Source: Erinaceus europaeus (taxonomy: Eukaryota; Chordata; Mammalia; Eulipotyphla; Erinaceidae). Taken from it: a DNA stretch of 64,000 bases. The first letter of the stretch is position 1, and each line of letters starts with the position of its first letter. A program made the position numbers and the translations under genes. The notes beneath the pieces were generated by a model. The model was not told where the DNA came from, made no database searches, and was given only the letters and a program-made list of their open reading frames with translations. The stretch covers positions 82,463,566 through 82,527,565 of the forward strand of contig NC_080175.1 of assembly GCF_950295315.1 (NCBI RefSeq), in the 5' to 3' direction. Positions 10,422 through 20,989 of this stretch are shown piece by piece.

Positions 10422-10632
10422 TGGGGCCAGGTGGTGGTGCACCTAGTTGAGCACACATGTTACAATGAACAAGGACCTAGTTCGAGCCCCGGGCCCCCAC
10501 CTGCAAAGGGAAAGCTTTACAAGTGGTGAAGCAGTGCTGCAGGTGTCTCTCTGTTTCTCCTTCTGTGTCACTCCCTTCCCTCTCAATTTCTGGCTGTCTA
10601 TATCCAATAAATAAATAAAAGTAATTTAAAAA
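10422..10632 (+). mobile_element. SINE family A with target duplication
   Basis: A full-length copy from 'tggggccaggtggtggtgc' to the AATAAATAAA tail. A 12-bp direct repeat, aatagtgggctt, flanks it at 10410-10421 and 10633-10644. It inserted into the same L1 UTR as the family B copy upstream. Confidence 0.92.
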
Positions 10633-12654
10633 AATAGTGGGCTTCAATGGTTAATGAATTTCTAATAATATTTTTTAAAATATTAAACCACGTATAATTT
10701 TAGACCAAGGATACCAGAATCAACTAGTCTTGTCAGCATATAAGATACAGTTATTTGCAAATAGCATCAAATGATATAAATTATGGTAAAATCTTGTATG
10801 GTATAATAAAACTTAACCAGGAGATTTTCAGATTAAACCAAATTCCAAAATAACTTGGTTATAACAAAAACTATCTATTGCCTTCTTAAACTCTACAGCA
10901 GGAACATTCCCCATTCTCTATAAAACCCATATTTCTCCCAGTCCTGGAACTTCTGGGGCATGACTACTTTTCCTTCCTGCTTCCCTAGGTCCATACCATT
11001 TGATATTGCATCTGCTGATTTCAACCAAGTCAATGCAACCAGTGCCACCTCCACATTTTCACTGGGATGTTCAGGTGTGGGATGTTCACTCTTCAGCTCC
11101 AGTACTCTGGTGAGGTCTTCTCTAGCTCATAGGACTTCTAAATTCCATTTCGGTAGCACACCTTCAAACAAAGCTACAGAACCTACATATAGTCCAAGGC
11201 CCATGAGATAGGGCACATGTGCAGAAGTATCTATAAGCTAAGGGAAAATCTATACCTTAAAGTAAAAGTGCACAATAGTTTGCAGTGACTCAATAAGTAC
11301 AGCAAGCAAGTAGAAAGACCTAGAAAGGACACTTTAAAAAAAATAATGAAGTACCATTGTACTTAATCAAGTAGTTTCAACTTAGACCTAGATACCCTCC
11401 TCACCTACTTCCTATTTCACTTCCTTCAATCATTCGAAGGCTAACCTTGTCAGATAAATTAAGAACTACAAAAACAGAAGATGGGCAAGTGGCACACTTT
11501 AATGGTGGCTCTTTTGGTCACTACCAGGTCTGTAATCTGGGGCCCTAGTCAGGGAACCTAAGTTCCCACATAGATATGATGAACCTTGACCTCTAACAGA
11601 TCCCTCTCTTCACCATCATCTCCATGAGGAACAATATAATGAACTGTACTGAGGGCCTCTACAGGACCTTGCTCTCAATGTGGGCAGCAATGGTAAGAAC
11701 TGTCCCACTCTCCAAAGAAAGGTTGGGTCAACATACTCTACAACTACAGGAAGACTGGTCCTGCAATGAGTGCAGCCTAGAATGTTCCTAGCTATGACTA
11801 TAGAATTTGAGCTCAGACACACAGGGATACAGAGGTTACACAGGCTCCTGTGCTGAATATAGGCCCCAGATCAGATTGATGAGGTTTACAGTTAATGGTA
11901 TTTGTATAGTTTTTCCGTATTTGGCAGCTACACTCTTCCCTGATCCAGCTTTCTAGTCTTATTTCCAACTCTGACACCATCTCCTCAGATAATACCTTTA
12001 GCCCTCCTGCATGTTAGCTGTAGTCAAACAGTAGTAAAGTCATGGGCCCCATGACTATACCTAAAATAGATTTCCTAGCTTTTTCCAAAATGGAGACCTC
12101 AAATCTCATCTGATCTATTCTTACTTTTAGATTCTTGATTACTGAATAAATTGTTCTTTATATCTTAATGCTTTTTAGCCACCAAGTTGCAGATGCTACC
12201 TTGATGCCAACCTGACTTCCCTGGGGAGAAGACCTTACCAATGAGTCCTGGAACCTCATCTGTCCAGATCCCTGTCCCACTAGGGAAAGAGCGAGACAGG
12301 CTGGGAGTATGGATCCACCTGCCTATACCAATGTCCAGTGGAGAAGCAATTACAGAAGCCAGACTTTCTACCTTCTGTACCCCATAATGACCCTGGGTCC
12401 ATGCTCCCAGAGGGATAAAGATTTTCCACTCCATGTCATAAATGCAGATTTATTTGTAACCATTTTCTGAATTACTGTATGTTTTCATTCTACACAACGT
12501 CATTTCTGCATTTAGAGTTTTAAATATTTTTTTCTCTCTAATATATACATCTCTAAATCTCCCTATAGAATTGTGCCCAATATTTGAAAAATGTCATATT
12601 TCCCTCAATTTTTAGTCTCAGAATAACTCCCTGTTCCTTTAAAAGTCCTTTTAA

Positions 12655-12745
12655 TAAAATTTCAGTTTTTTAGATATATTATTTATTTTATGAGAAAGAT
12701 ACAGATACAGAAAGAAAGAAGGGGAAGAAGGAAAGAATGAAATAA

Positions 12746-12801
<56 letters not shown>

Positions 12802-12935
12802 AGAAAAGGAAAATAAACAGAGCATTCACTGCCTGGTTCTGGCATATGGTGGTACTGGGAATTGAACCTGGGAACTCAGAGTGTCAAGTAAGAGAATCTT
12901 TTGCATAAGCATTATGCTGTCTCCCCAGCCTCAGT
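12655..12935 (-). mobile_element. SINE family C with expanded (GAAA)n
   Basis: The minus-strand copy keeps 'gggaattgaacctgggaac' and 'ttttgcataagcattatgct'. Its 3' region holds a long GAAA microsatellite at about 12743-12803. Confidence 0.75.
12743..12803. repeat. (GAAA)n microsatellite
   Basis: About fifteen GAAA units, apparently grown from the A-rich end of the surrounding SINE. Confidence 0.95.
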
Positions 12936-12949
12936 TGTTTTTGTTTGTT

Positions 12950-13145
12950 TGTCTTGTTTTTAATATAGGGCAAGAGAGAGAGAGAGGGAGAGAGAGGATG
13001 AGGGAGAGAGACAGAGAGAAAGGATACCAGCAGTGTTTTTCTACTGCTCATGAAGCTTTCCCCCTATGGGTGGAAAATGGGATTGCAAACCTAGGTCCTT
13101 GCTTATGATAATGTGCACATTACCAGGTGAGCCTCCACCTGACCC
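12950..13145 (-). mobile_element. SINE family A, diverged
   Basis: The minus-strand copy has a purine-rich GA body, then 'gaagctttccccctatgggt', then 'gtgcacattaccaggtgagc'. It follows the family C copy closely, so the two insertions are head to tail. Confidence 0.8.
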
Positions 13146-13407
13146 TAAACTCTAAATATTTCTTACATATGTTTGAGCCATGCACATATATAATGAGGAA
13201 GATTCATTGACAACTACTGGAAGGATTGAGGCAAAAGACTACTCACTCACCCATTAGAAGAGGTCAGTTACTAGACTTTGATAGCTTGTCACATTTGATA
13301 TCAAATGGAATATTATAAAAACTAAAAAAAATATCAATATAGACTATATAAATTTCCTTTGCCAGTCTGTCCTATTACTGCAGAATTTATCATAGGAGAA
13401 TATTAAT
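13146..13407. other. Unrecognised unique DNA
   Basis: AT-rich, with no repeat landmark seen. Confidence 0.4.
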
Positions 13408-13842
13408 TGTTGGGTAGTATGCCAGCTCCCCCTGGCTTCTGCTTAACCAAGCACCGGTATGCCTGTATAGGGATTGGTTTGAGCCCATTCAAAGCGGTCT
13501 ATTTACATAAATCACTTTTACATTTACATAAAGCACCACACTCCCTCCAGGGCATTGGTGGTTCAGTGGTAGAATTCTTGCCTGCTCAGCCCCCTCTCCT
13601 TGTCACACCCTGATTTTCACCAGTCACTTTTTTCTCCACCCTCTGTATGTCACATCTTGTTTACACCCTACTTGGAAAATATATAAAGACAGCACTGTTA
13701 CCTTTAGTTAGTTTAGTCTAGCTTGGTATAGATTGCGCTGCGTCCTGCATGAATAAAGAGATACTGTGTACAGCTCAACCATGAGTCCCCTAGTCTCTAT
13801 TCACCGCCTCGAAGCTAGCCTGGCCTGCTGGAGCTCCCGAAC
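13408..13842 (+). mobile_element. Solo LTR of a class II-like endogenous retrovirus
   Basis: The insert starts TGTTGGGTAG and has a TATA-like 'atatataaag' at about 13680 and an AATAAA signal at 13752-13757, spaced as in an LTR promoter and R region. It is related to the LTR at 20662-20989 (same TGTTGGG start, 'cggtctatttacataa' and 'gaagctagcctggc'). Past the expected LTR end it runs on for about 15 bases that resemble a degraded tRNA-Lys primer binding site. Possible 6-bp flanks attaat (13402-13407) and attaac (13843-13848) differ at one base. Confidence 0.75.
13552..13585 (+). pseudogene. tRNA-Gly 5'-half-like sequence inside the LTR
   Basis: These 34 bases, starting 'gcattggtggttcagtgg', match the 5' half of mammalian tRNA-Gly (GCC/CCC) with about one mismatch and stop in the anticodon loop. 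The anticodon stem 3' strand and the T arm are absent, so this is not a tRNA gene. The related LTR at 20662-20989 has no such sequence at the equivalent place. Confidence 0.75.
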
Positions 13843-13849
13843 ATTAACG

Positions 13850-13991
13850 ACAATTAAAGGTCATATAATTTCTCCTCAAAGTTCTATGATCATTTCATTC
13901 CAGTTATTTGTTTACCTACATTACTAAAACTTATTTCATGTTTTGTTTTCAGGTTTGAAATTATGCTACTCTGTTTCCAAATTTTGTGATT

Positions 13992-14038
<47 letters not shown>

Positions 14039-14487
14039 ATAATCTAATTCCATCTTCACATTAGTATTAATCTGTCATCTGCCATCTTTTCAATTCCTTG
14101 GAAAAACATAGACAATATGCTTTCTTTTAACTTTCAGCAGTTAATTCATATTCATAGTCTCCCAAGTTTATTGCTAATAACTATAACCAAAATTACTAGT
14201 TGTTCAGAAATCTTGGTATTTCTTGAGTAGGTTTCTAGGATTTTTTTTATTTTTACATTATCATCATGAAACCAAAGAAAGGCCTACTGCTTAGTGCAAC
14301 AGAAAAATAGCTGTCACACCATATTTTGTATAATGGGATGAAGGGAAATATATTTTAACTACTACAAACTGGGTTTGTAAGTCAGTAATTCAAAATTGAG
14401 CTGCCTTCATTCCAGGGGTACCAATCTTTTATATAGGTGGAGTTGGGAGACATTGAGAAAACCAGGAGCAAATGTAGAATAATTGGA
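13850..14487. other. Unique DNA with (TA)n
   Basis: AT-rich DNA with a pure TA microsatellite at 13994-14035 and no recognised gene. Confidence 0.5.
13994..14035. repeat. (TA)n microsatellite
   Basis: About 20 uninterrupted TA units. Confidence 0.95.
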
Positions 14488-14665
14488 CAGGGGTCAAAGA
14501 TACTCTGGTTTCTTACAATTGTAGTCTCTTGTCTCTGAGGTCCCAGGTTCAATCCCAAGCACCAGCATAAGCTACAGTTGAGTAGTGCTCTGCTCTCTCT
14601 CTCTCTCTTTGTGTATATCTTTCTGTACCTCTCTTATTAAAATAAATTAAAATGTTTTAAAAAAC
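14488..14665 (+). mobile_element. SINE family C, diverged
   Basis: It keeps 'tctgaggtcccaggttcaat' (B box), 'aagcaccagcataagc' and a C/T run ending in an A-rich tail. The A box is eroded. Confidence 0.65.
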
Positions 14666-14783
14666 ATAACAGAAACAGAAAACATTAACCTTGATTTTTA
14701 TATTTTAAGAAGGTGCGTTTCTCTTTAATTAAATGAGGATAACTTCATCTAAGCCATTAGAAAAAGAAGAAGACTTGATTTCT

Positions 14784-15074
14784 TTTTCTTTTTTGGTTTT
14801 ATCTTTTAAAAATATTTATTCATTTATTTTCCCTTTTGTTGCCCTTGTTATTTTATTGTTGTAGTTACTGAAGTCATCGTTGTTGGATAGGACAGAGAGA
14901 AATGGAGAGACTAGGGGATGGCAGAGAGGGGGAGAGAAAGACAGACACCTGCAGGTCTGCTTCATTGCCTGTGCAGGTGGGGAGCCAGGGGCTCAAACTG
15001 GGATCCTTAAGTCCTTGAACTTTGTGCCACCTGCACTTAACCCGCTGCGCTACTGCCCGGGAACTTCCTAGAAA
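14784..15074 (-). mobile_element. SINE family B with target duplication
   Basis: The copy runs from 'cccttttgttgcccttgtt' to 'ctgcgctactgcccgggaa'. An 11-bp direct repeat, acttgatttct, lies at 14773-14783 and 15075-15085. Confidence 0.9.
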
Positions 15075-15284
15075 ACTTGATTTCTATTTGCTTCTGGCTG
15101 CAATTCTTTGCGGATTATACCAGAACTTCTTTACATCTATCCTTTCAAGAAATACGTATCTATCTCTCTATATATCCCAGAAGCATTTTTGTCTTGATGA
15201 TTTCATTGAGTTTCTGTTTACTATGAATCTTCCTTCTCTTCTTTCTTGACTTCTCTCCTTTCTCTTCTCTTCCCTTTCTTCTTC

Positions 15285-15850
15285 TTCTGTTTTTGAATCA
15301 ATGTACTTCAATAATCAGAGCAGTTTTGGGTTCACAGAAGGATAAATGAGAAATCCAGAGAACACCACACTATTTGTCCTTCCTCGACATTCTCCTTCAC
15401 AGGCAGCGTCCTGCATCGGAGTGGTTCACTGCTACCACTGAACCTTTGCTGACATATCACCATTATAACCCACATTCAAAGTATACATGAGGGCTTATTA
15501 ATCTTTTTTGTAACCAAATAGTTTTGGCATATATATTATGGAATATGTCAACAATTACAGTATCATAGAAGAATTTCATAGCCTTGCAATTCCTTTGTGA
15601 TCCACCTAGACTTGCCTTATAACCTTTGACTTGAAATCCTGTCACAACTCGTATATTTTTGCCACCTCTACAAAGCTTCCTCCAGAATGTTAAAGACTTA
15701 AGACTTCACCATTTGTATGTTTCCAAACAAACTACTTCTTTTTTGTTAAGATGCAAATAAGTTTCTCCAGGGCATTCTATGAATTGATGGTTCATGTCTT
15801 TGTATGTATGTATGCTTTTTGTAAATTATTGTTTATGTTCTTATTTTTAT
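15285..15850 (-). mobile_element. Ancient L1 3'-end relic
   Basis: The order of phrases (a 'gggttcacagaaggataaat' area, 'catgagggcttattaa', 'acagtatcatagaagaattt', 'tttgtgatccacctagac') resembles the antisense 3' end of old mammalian L1M elements shared across placentals. This was judged by memory of the family, so confidence is moderate. Confidence 0.5.
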
Positions 15851-15854
15851 ATTT

Positions 15855-16493
15855 TTAGGATTATTTATTTTCATACGAAGCGGAGGATACAGAGAAACAG
15901 ACCAGGTTGCTGTAGCAGAAAACGATATAAGTCTTTTGCTAGGCTGACATTTCCAGAGCTAGGCCTGTGAAAACCCCCAGACTTAAGACAAGTGCAAACA
16001 CTAGCAGTCAGCTTCAGGTCATTCTGAATATCAAAAGATAAGGTTCCCACATCTGGCAATTGACTAGGAGGCAATTAAATAGGACAGAAGGGTTGTGAGT
16101 CCACACAACCCTTCCCCCTACTTTCCCACAGAACCAACTTGCATTGAAACCTATGTAAGCCAGTGCACTCCTGCTCAGCATGAAGAAATTGGCTCTCTCT
16201 TTGCTGACATGCCTCCCTCAGTCTCAGCTTTGGGGCACATGGCTCCTTTTCCCTGTCCACCCATTTCTTGGTGACTATTTCTTGTTTATTCCCAATAAAG
16301 CCCCTATAACCTTTGCTGCATGCTGCCTCACTCTCTCTCAGATGGCCTGTGCATCACAGGCCAGAAGGACAAATATGACTTCACAGATCACTACTAATCT
16401 TTGGCACAAGGCAGTCCTGGAGATTGAACTTGGGGCATCTGGAGCTTCAGGCATGTATGTCTGATATGCTTCAGTACTATCTCCCTGGCATTG
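15855..16493 (-). mobile_element. SINE family C split by an LTR
   Basis: Left part about 15855-15907 (A-rich tail and body) and right part about 16386-16493 ('gagattgaacttggggcatc', 'cttcaggcatgtatgtctga', 'actatctccctggca') form one minus-strand SINE with an LTR between them. The SINE is therefore older than the LTR. Confidence 0.6.
15908..16385 (+). mobile_element. Solo LTR, probably class I-like
   Basis: It begins about 'tgtagcagaaaacgatataa', has 'cccaataaagcccctataac' (AATAAA at about 16294) and a C/T-rich 3' part typical of an R/U5 region. Exact ends and target duplication are not clear. Assignment to class I rests on general look only. Confidence 0.55.
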
Positions 16494-17805
16494 TTTTGCT
16501 TATTTATTGATTTTTAGAGCACCTTTAATTTCACAAAAACATTGAGAGAAAGATATAGAGGTGATTTATTATTTTCCAAAGTTTTGGTAATTGTTTGCAG
16601 TTGAACCTACATTTATGAGTATAATGATAAAGTATTAATTTCTGCAGTACACACACAGGCAGGGACATTGTCTTATCAGCTTTCTAGTCACAGTTTAGTG
16701 ACGTTGACACACTAAATCAACTATCACTTTTTCCTAGAAAAATAATACACAGCATGAATTCTGATTGCATGCCAGTGACTTTTTGTGCTCTGTCTATGAA
16801 TGTGACGACAGAAGGGGGTGCTTGTAAGCACATTCGAATCATCTTGCAATTATACGGAAAAGCACCTAAATTAGAGATGGGGTATTGTGCAGATATCTGC
16901 CAAGGAAGTGTGAGACATTGTATCCATATGACATCTTTTGAACCATTATTTATCTAATAAAGAGAGAAAAGAAAGGAAGACAAAGTGGTAAATATCAAAG
17001 GACAGGTATGGAAAGTGATCTGGAAATTTGATAAAATAACTTCATTCCTGCATCCCTGGTTTAACCATTCTTAAAAATGCACTGCACTTTTGTGAAGTAG
17101 TCCAGGCTTACATTTGCCAGAGGCTTATGCAACTCATGACCTAATTATTCTGCATAGACTGCAGAGATATGCAACTTCCTAAGCACAGGTATCAGTGGAA
17201 CCAAAGCTCTAGGCCACAGCTAGCTTGATACCTGATGTGAATGAGGGAGTATTTGACCTGCTGACTTTGCAACCATAAACCTGCTGAGCTTCTCTTAGGC
17301 TTGTTAAAGGAGAACTTAAAACAAAAACTGTTAGTAAAAAAAAAAAAAAAAACACTCTGATGCTGACTCCTGCAGCTTTTTTTATAATCCATCTCATTTT
17401 CCTTAAATACCTTTTGTTCTCTTAAACAAACCATTTTACTTGGTAATTTAAGCTACTTTAGAATTCCTTTGATGTACTTTATAACTAAAAAGAGAGCAGA
17501 TGATTAGTGCTCTACAGTTTGCTGTCTTCCTAAAGGATAGTTAGCATATTAGCCATACCCTGCCACAAAACTGCAACATGAGTCTTTGGGCTATTGTTTA
17601 TTTGAATATGAATCCTATGTGGAGACTGAAGTCACAGCAGACAACCCACAACACACAACCTCCATATATTTTGTCATGCAAGACAGTATTTATCCTATTA
17701 TTTAGTATAGAACCAAGATTATTTATTACAAATATCCATAAAGTAATGGAAAAATAAGCCATAATTTTTTTAATCACCGGCACTGATCCCAATATACATT
17801 TTTTC
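16494..17805. other. Unrecognised unique DNA
   Basis: Mixed AT-rich sequence with a poly(A) run near 17337-17352. A 67-codon frame at 16754-16957 shows no recognisable domain and is treated as chance. Confidence 0.45.
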
Positions 17806-17890
17806 TTTCTATTTATTTGATATAACAGAGAATTTTCAAGAGAAGGGATAGATAATAGATGATAGATAGCTAATAGATGATAGATAACTA

Positions 17891-17925
<35 letters not shown>

Positions 17926-18025
17926 GTAATAGATAGATAAGTAGATAGATAAATAGAGACACCTGCAGCACTCTCTGCACCATAACATAATGAGCTCAAC
18001 TAGGTGCACCACTGCATGGTCCCCT
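17806..18025 (-). mobile_element. SINE family A with GATA expansion
   Basis: The minus-strand copy has the A box end at 'aactaggtgcaccactgcat' and 'gagacacctgcagcactctc'. The GA-rich 3' body has been replaced by GATA repeats (about 17850-17955). Confidence 0.7.
17850..17955. repeat. (GATA)n microsatellite, interrupted
   Basis: GATA units with occasional AATA and GATG variants, inside a SINE body. Confidence 0.9.
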
Positions 18026-18160
18026 ACCATAGTTTGTCTTCACAAAAATACCTTTATATGCATAAGAATGGCTAATTTTGTTGTATTAAGAGAAAAATCG
18101 AGAGAGAAGGAGAGATACAGAGGGGGAGAAAAAGATAGAAAAAGATAGAAACCTGCAGAC

Positions 18161-19129
18161 TGTTCATATGTTGCTTCCCACTGTACCCATTACAAACTGA
18201 GACAAACTGAGGCTGACACAAGAAATAGATGAAGTTGAAGAATTTATTCACACAAGCACATAGAATAGCCACTATTACAAACTTACACATGTAGAGACAC
18301 AGAACACAGAGACCTAAGGAAACCTGAGGGGTCCCCCCCACCCAAGGTGGAATGCCAAGAGTGGCCACATTGCCTGGGAGAGAGACAAAAGAGTTCTTTA
18401 AACTAAGGGTATATGTCCGCTGCACTGCGGAGGAAAGATAGAGGAGATCTGGAGCAGAGAGGGAACACAATTCTTTATTCTCTCAGGCACCTCAGAGTTG
18501 GGTGAGAGCGCAGCAGTTCGCGCCACTTGGAGCTAGCCAAAATGGCCTCCTCCTGCCGCACCCTTCCATTCACCGATGTGAAAAACAGGCAAGAGAGAGG
18601 GGACGGAAGAAGAAGGGCTTTATAGGGCAAAAACCTGGAGTGACAGGGACAGGATTGGCTGGGAAGGGCACTTCGAGAATATCATATTAACTCTCGCAGG
18701 AACTGGCACTAGCCTGAGGGGACATCTGCACAGCAGGTATATATATATTGTACAGGGATGGGGGCAGCCACTCTTATCTAGGGGCCAGTGGTTGACTGGG
18801 CAACATCTCTTTGCAGCATCTTGCTAGGGAAAGATAAACATTCACATCCTGCATAAGTAGGCTAAACAAAAGGGTCACAGTCTCTGGAATGTCCCCTTTA
18901 AACAAGCAGGGTAAACCCTCATTTAACAATCTATGGTGCCTACCTAGGTTTAAGCAAATGTCCCTCTTGTAAACCTGACAAGAATTATCTAAACTCTCCA
19001 GGTGGCCCTGGGGTTAAGCTGAGAAAGGGGAGGGGGGTTCCTTAACTTCCCCTCACTTGTGGCCACTTGGGCTCTGAAATGCAGAACTTTAAATAAATGA
19101 AATTTGTTCAAGAAACTCACTTTCTTATA
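18161..19129 (-). mobile_element. Endogenous retroviral LTR, itself interrupted
   Basis: Leaving out the inner LTR, about 640 bp remain, bounded by cagac repeats. On the minus strand a 'gtgaataaattcttcaactt' polyadenylation region lies near its end (about 18233-18252), and the insert ends in CA (plus-strand start 'tgttcatatg'). Family unknown. The 5-bp repeat suggests a class I or class III element. No internal genes are present, so it is probably a solo LTR. Confidence 0.6.
18414..18735 (-). mobile_element. Solo LTR, class II (IAP-like), with 6-bp target duplication
   Basis: It is related to the 61.2-kb LTR: shared 'ggcacctcagagttgggtg', a TATA-like ctataaag (minus strand, about 18618), a polyadenylation signal (minus strand, about 18472) and 'actagcctgaggggaca'. 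Direct repeats ggtata flank it at 18408-18413 and 18736-18741. It inserted into the LTR described above. Confidence 0.85.
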
Positions 19130-19264
19130 CAGACCTGCTTCACTGCTTGTGAAGTGACTCCCTTTCAGGTAGAGAGCAGGGGGCTCGAACCAGGATCCTT
19201 GCACCGGTCCTTGTGCTTCGTGTCATGTGTGACTAACCCATGTGCACCACCGCCTGGCCCCCAG

Positions 19265-19711
19265 AAAACAAAAAAAAATTTTTTTTAAAGCAGCAAAGCT
19301 TGCTATTCAGAGAACCACCAAATACAGTAGGAACTTTAATATATATCAATATGGTCATTTTTTCTAATTGTCAAGACATACTGTAAGATAGCAGCCAAGG
19401 AAAAGTTTATAATTTAAACATTTTGAGCCCCTACAGACTAATCCCCAGGGATCAGTCTTTCTGGATCCAAGAGCGGGTAGATGGGTTATCAAGTCCCCAA
19501 GTCCTGATGGTCTGAGAACTTTTGTACCAGCTCTTAGTAAACTCTAAACACACAGTCAGCCTCACAGTCACCATCTCCTGATGAAGAATGCCCTTGGAGC
19601 AAAATTAGCCTCAGTACTGAATAGATCTTTCAGGATCCCCAACTACTATCAGAACTGGGCCCCAGTAACACCTCACTGTTAAAGTTTTGATGCTTTTAAG
19701 AAGATCCCTTC
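19265..19711. other. Unrecognised, moderately GC-rich DNA
   Basis: About 19420-19690 is richer in GC than its surroundings and may be an old repeat. I cannot name it, and I see no coding frame. Confidence 0.35.
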
Positions 19712-19945
19712 CATGGGGATGGGTAGTGGTGCACCTGGTTGAGTGCATATGCTACCACCCAAGGACTGGGGTTCAAGCCCCTGATTCCCACCTATGGGGG
19801 GGGGCTTCACAAATAGTGATAAAGAGATGCAGGTCTCTCTCTCTCTCCCTCTCCCTCTCTCCCTCTCTTTCTACCTCCTCTGCCCTCTCAATTTCTCTCT
19901 CCCTCTAGCAAATAGATAATAAATAAAATATTAACAACAACAGCA
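19712..19945 (+). mobile_element. SINE family A
   Basis: A copy from 'gggtagtggtgcacctggt' through 'gggttcaagcccctgattcc' to a long CT body and an AATAAA-rich tail. Confidence 0.85.
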
Positions 19946-19949
19946 AAAA

Positions 19950-20620
19950 AGGATCAGGAGGTTGAGTACCTGGTTAAGCACACACATTACAGGATGCAAA
20001 GACCCAGGTTCAAAGCTCCTGGTCCCCACCTGCAGGGGGTCTGGTCAGAGCCAGCTGATCAGAAACAGAACCTGGAGAGGGCTCAAGGATTGAGAAAAGA
20101 AAGAAGACAGTGAAATGGAATGGCGGGGGGGGGGGGGTCCAGCCCAATGACTGAGAGCCCAAATTTACTTTTCTCACAGTCTTTTATAGCACTTACAGCA
20201 TGCATCTTGTAACTTTGTAAATTTCTCAAGACATAAGCAAGGTACAGTGGGAGTGAAAGTACAGGCAGTTATGGGCGTGAAAGTACATACAGATAACTGT
20301 TTTTACCCAGGGAGTTTGTTTGCAATGTCTTTATCATTTTCCTAAGGAGTCTGTAAAGTCTTCATCATTTTCTCAGCTTTCTCTAATCATCCTAAGAGAA
20401 AGGCCAGGGGCTTGCAGAAAGCCTAGTTTGCCAGCCTTTTGCTCGCAGGCCCAGGGGCTTTGCCTTTCAAGGACCTACTGCTCCCAACAAGTGGTGAGGC
20501 AAGGCTACAGGTATCTCTCTGTGTCTCTCCCTCTCTCTCTCAGCCCCTCCACTCTCACTTTCTCTATCCAGTAATAAGAAAATAAAAATAAATGTTTAAC
20601 AAAAGATTTTAAAAAAGAGA
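19950..20620 (+). mobile_element. SINE family A split by an LTR
   Basis: Left part 19950-20041 ends in 'cacctgcagggggt'. Right part 20490-20620 resumes at 'agtggtgaggcaaggc' and runs to the tail. About 10 SINE bases expected between them (the aagcttcaca segment) are missing. Confidence 0.8.
20042..20489 (-). mobile_element. LTR insertion without visible target duplication
   Basis: On the minus strand the insert starts TGTTGGGAGCAG and ends CTCTGACCA, giving TG...CA ends. It has a 'gctataaaag' TATA-like box (about 20181-20190) and a run of 13 G near 20126-20139 on the plus strand. The flanks (ggggtc, agtggt) do not match each other. Confidence 0.65.
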
Positions 20621-20661
20621 AAAAAAATAAGAATTTGTGATACATTTATATAATCTCACAT

Positions 20662-20989
20662 TCTGGTCCCAGTTCGGGGCGCCAGATGCCAGGCTAGCTT
20701 CGCGGGCAGGAGAGAGATGACCAGGGACTCATGGCTGAGCTGGGAACGCAGTTCAATCTTTATTGATGAGCAGGGATGCAGTTCAACAATCTAATCTCTA
20801 ACCGCAATTCTGTCCTATATATCTCCTGAGGTGGAAGTGTCAGGTCAGAAGAAGATGTACTTAGGATAGGGGGTGGGGAGAAGGAAAAAGCTGCAAACCA
20901 GTGGGGATTAAATCAGTGAGGTCTCAAAACAATGATTATGTAAATAGACCGCAGAGTTAAGCAGGGGGAAACTGGCTTACTGCCCAACA
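20662..20989 (-). mobile_element. Solo LTR, class II-like, with primer-site-like extension
   Basis: On the minus strand it starts TGTTGGGCAG, has a TATA-like gatatata (about 20815-20825) and AATAAA (about 20760), and reaches a natural LTR end at CCTGGCA. It then continues with TC and a sequence close to a tRNA-Lys primer binding site (plus-strand 'tcccagttcggggcgcca', 20667-20684). The 7-bp repeat ctcacat flanks the whole insert at 20655-20661 and 20990-20996. Confidence 0.8.

Larger units (their letters stand above)
9781..12430 (+). mobile_element. Old L1 3' UTR (type I), interrupted by two SINEs
   Basis: Landmarks of the 4026-5345 UTR recur in order but diverged: 'tactgcaccaaaataaaac', 'aatacgagaggagaaaaata', 'cccagtcctggaacttctgg', 'attgcatctgctgat', 'gccaccaagttgcagatgct' and 'tgggtccatgctcccagagg'. 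Two SINEs sit inside. A stretch at about 11290-12160 is extra relative to the 5-kb copy, so either this is a longer L1 subfamily or other DNA is included. No ORF2 remains. Confidence 0.65.
18075..19262 (-). mobile_element. SINE family B split by an endogenous retroviral LTR
   Basis: Left part 18075-18160 ends '...acctgcagac' and right part 19130-19262 resumes 'cagacctgcttcactgc', then the promoter half. Joined, this is the normal order of a minus-strand family B copy. The 5-base cagac is repeated at 18156-18160 and 19130-19134, as expected for an insertion duplication. Confidence 0.8.

Noticed and set aside
13552..13620. A functional tRNA-Gly gene
   Set aside because: Only the 5' half is present. 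No T arm, no acceptor 3' strand and no T-run terminator.
16754..16957. A 67-codon Cys-containing frame
   Set aside because: No known motif and no neighbouring exon pattern.
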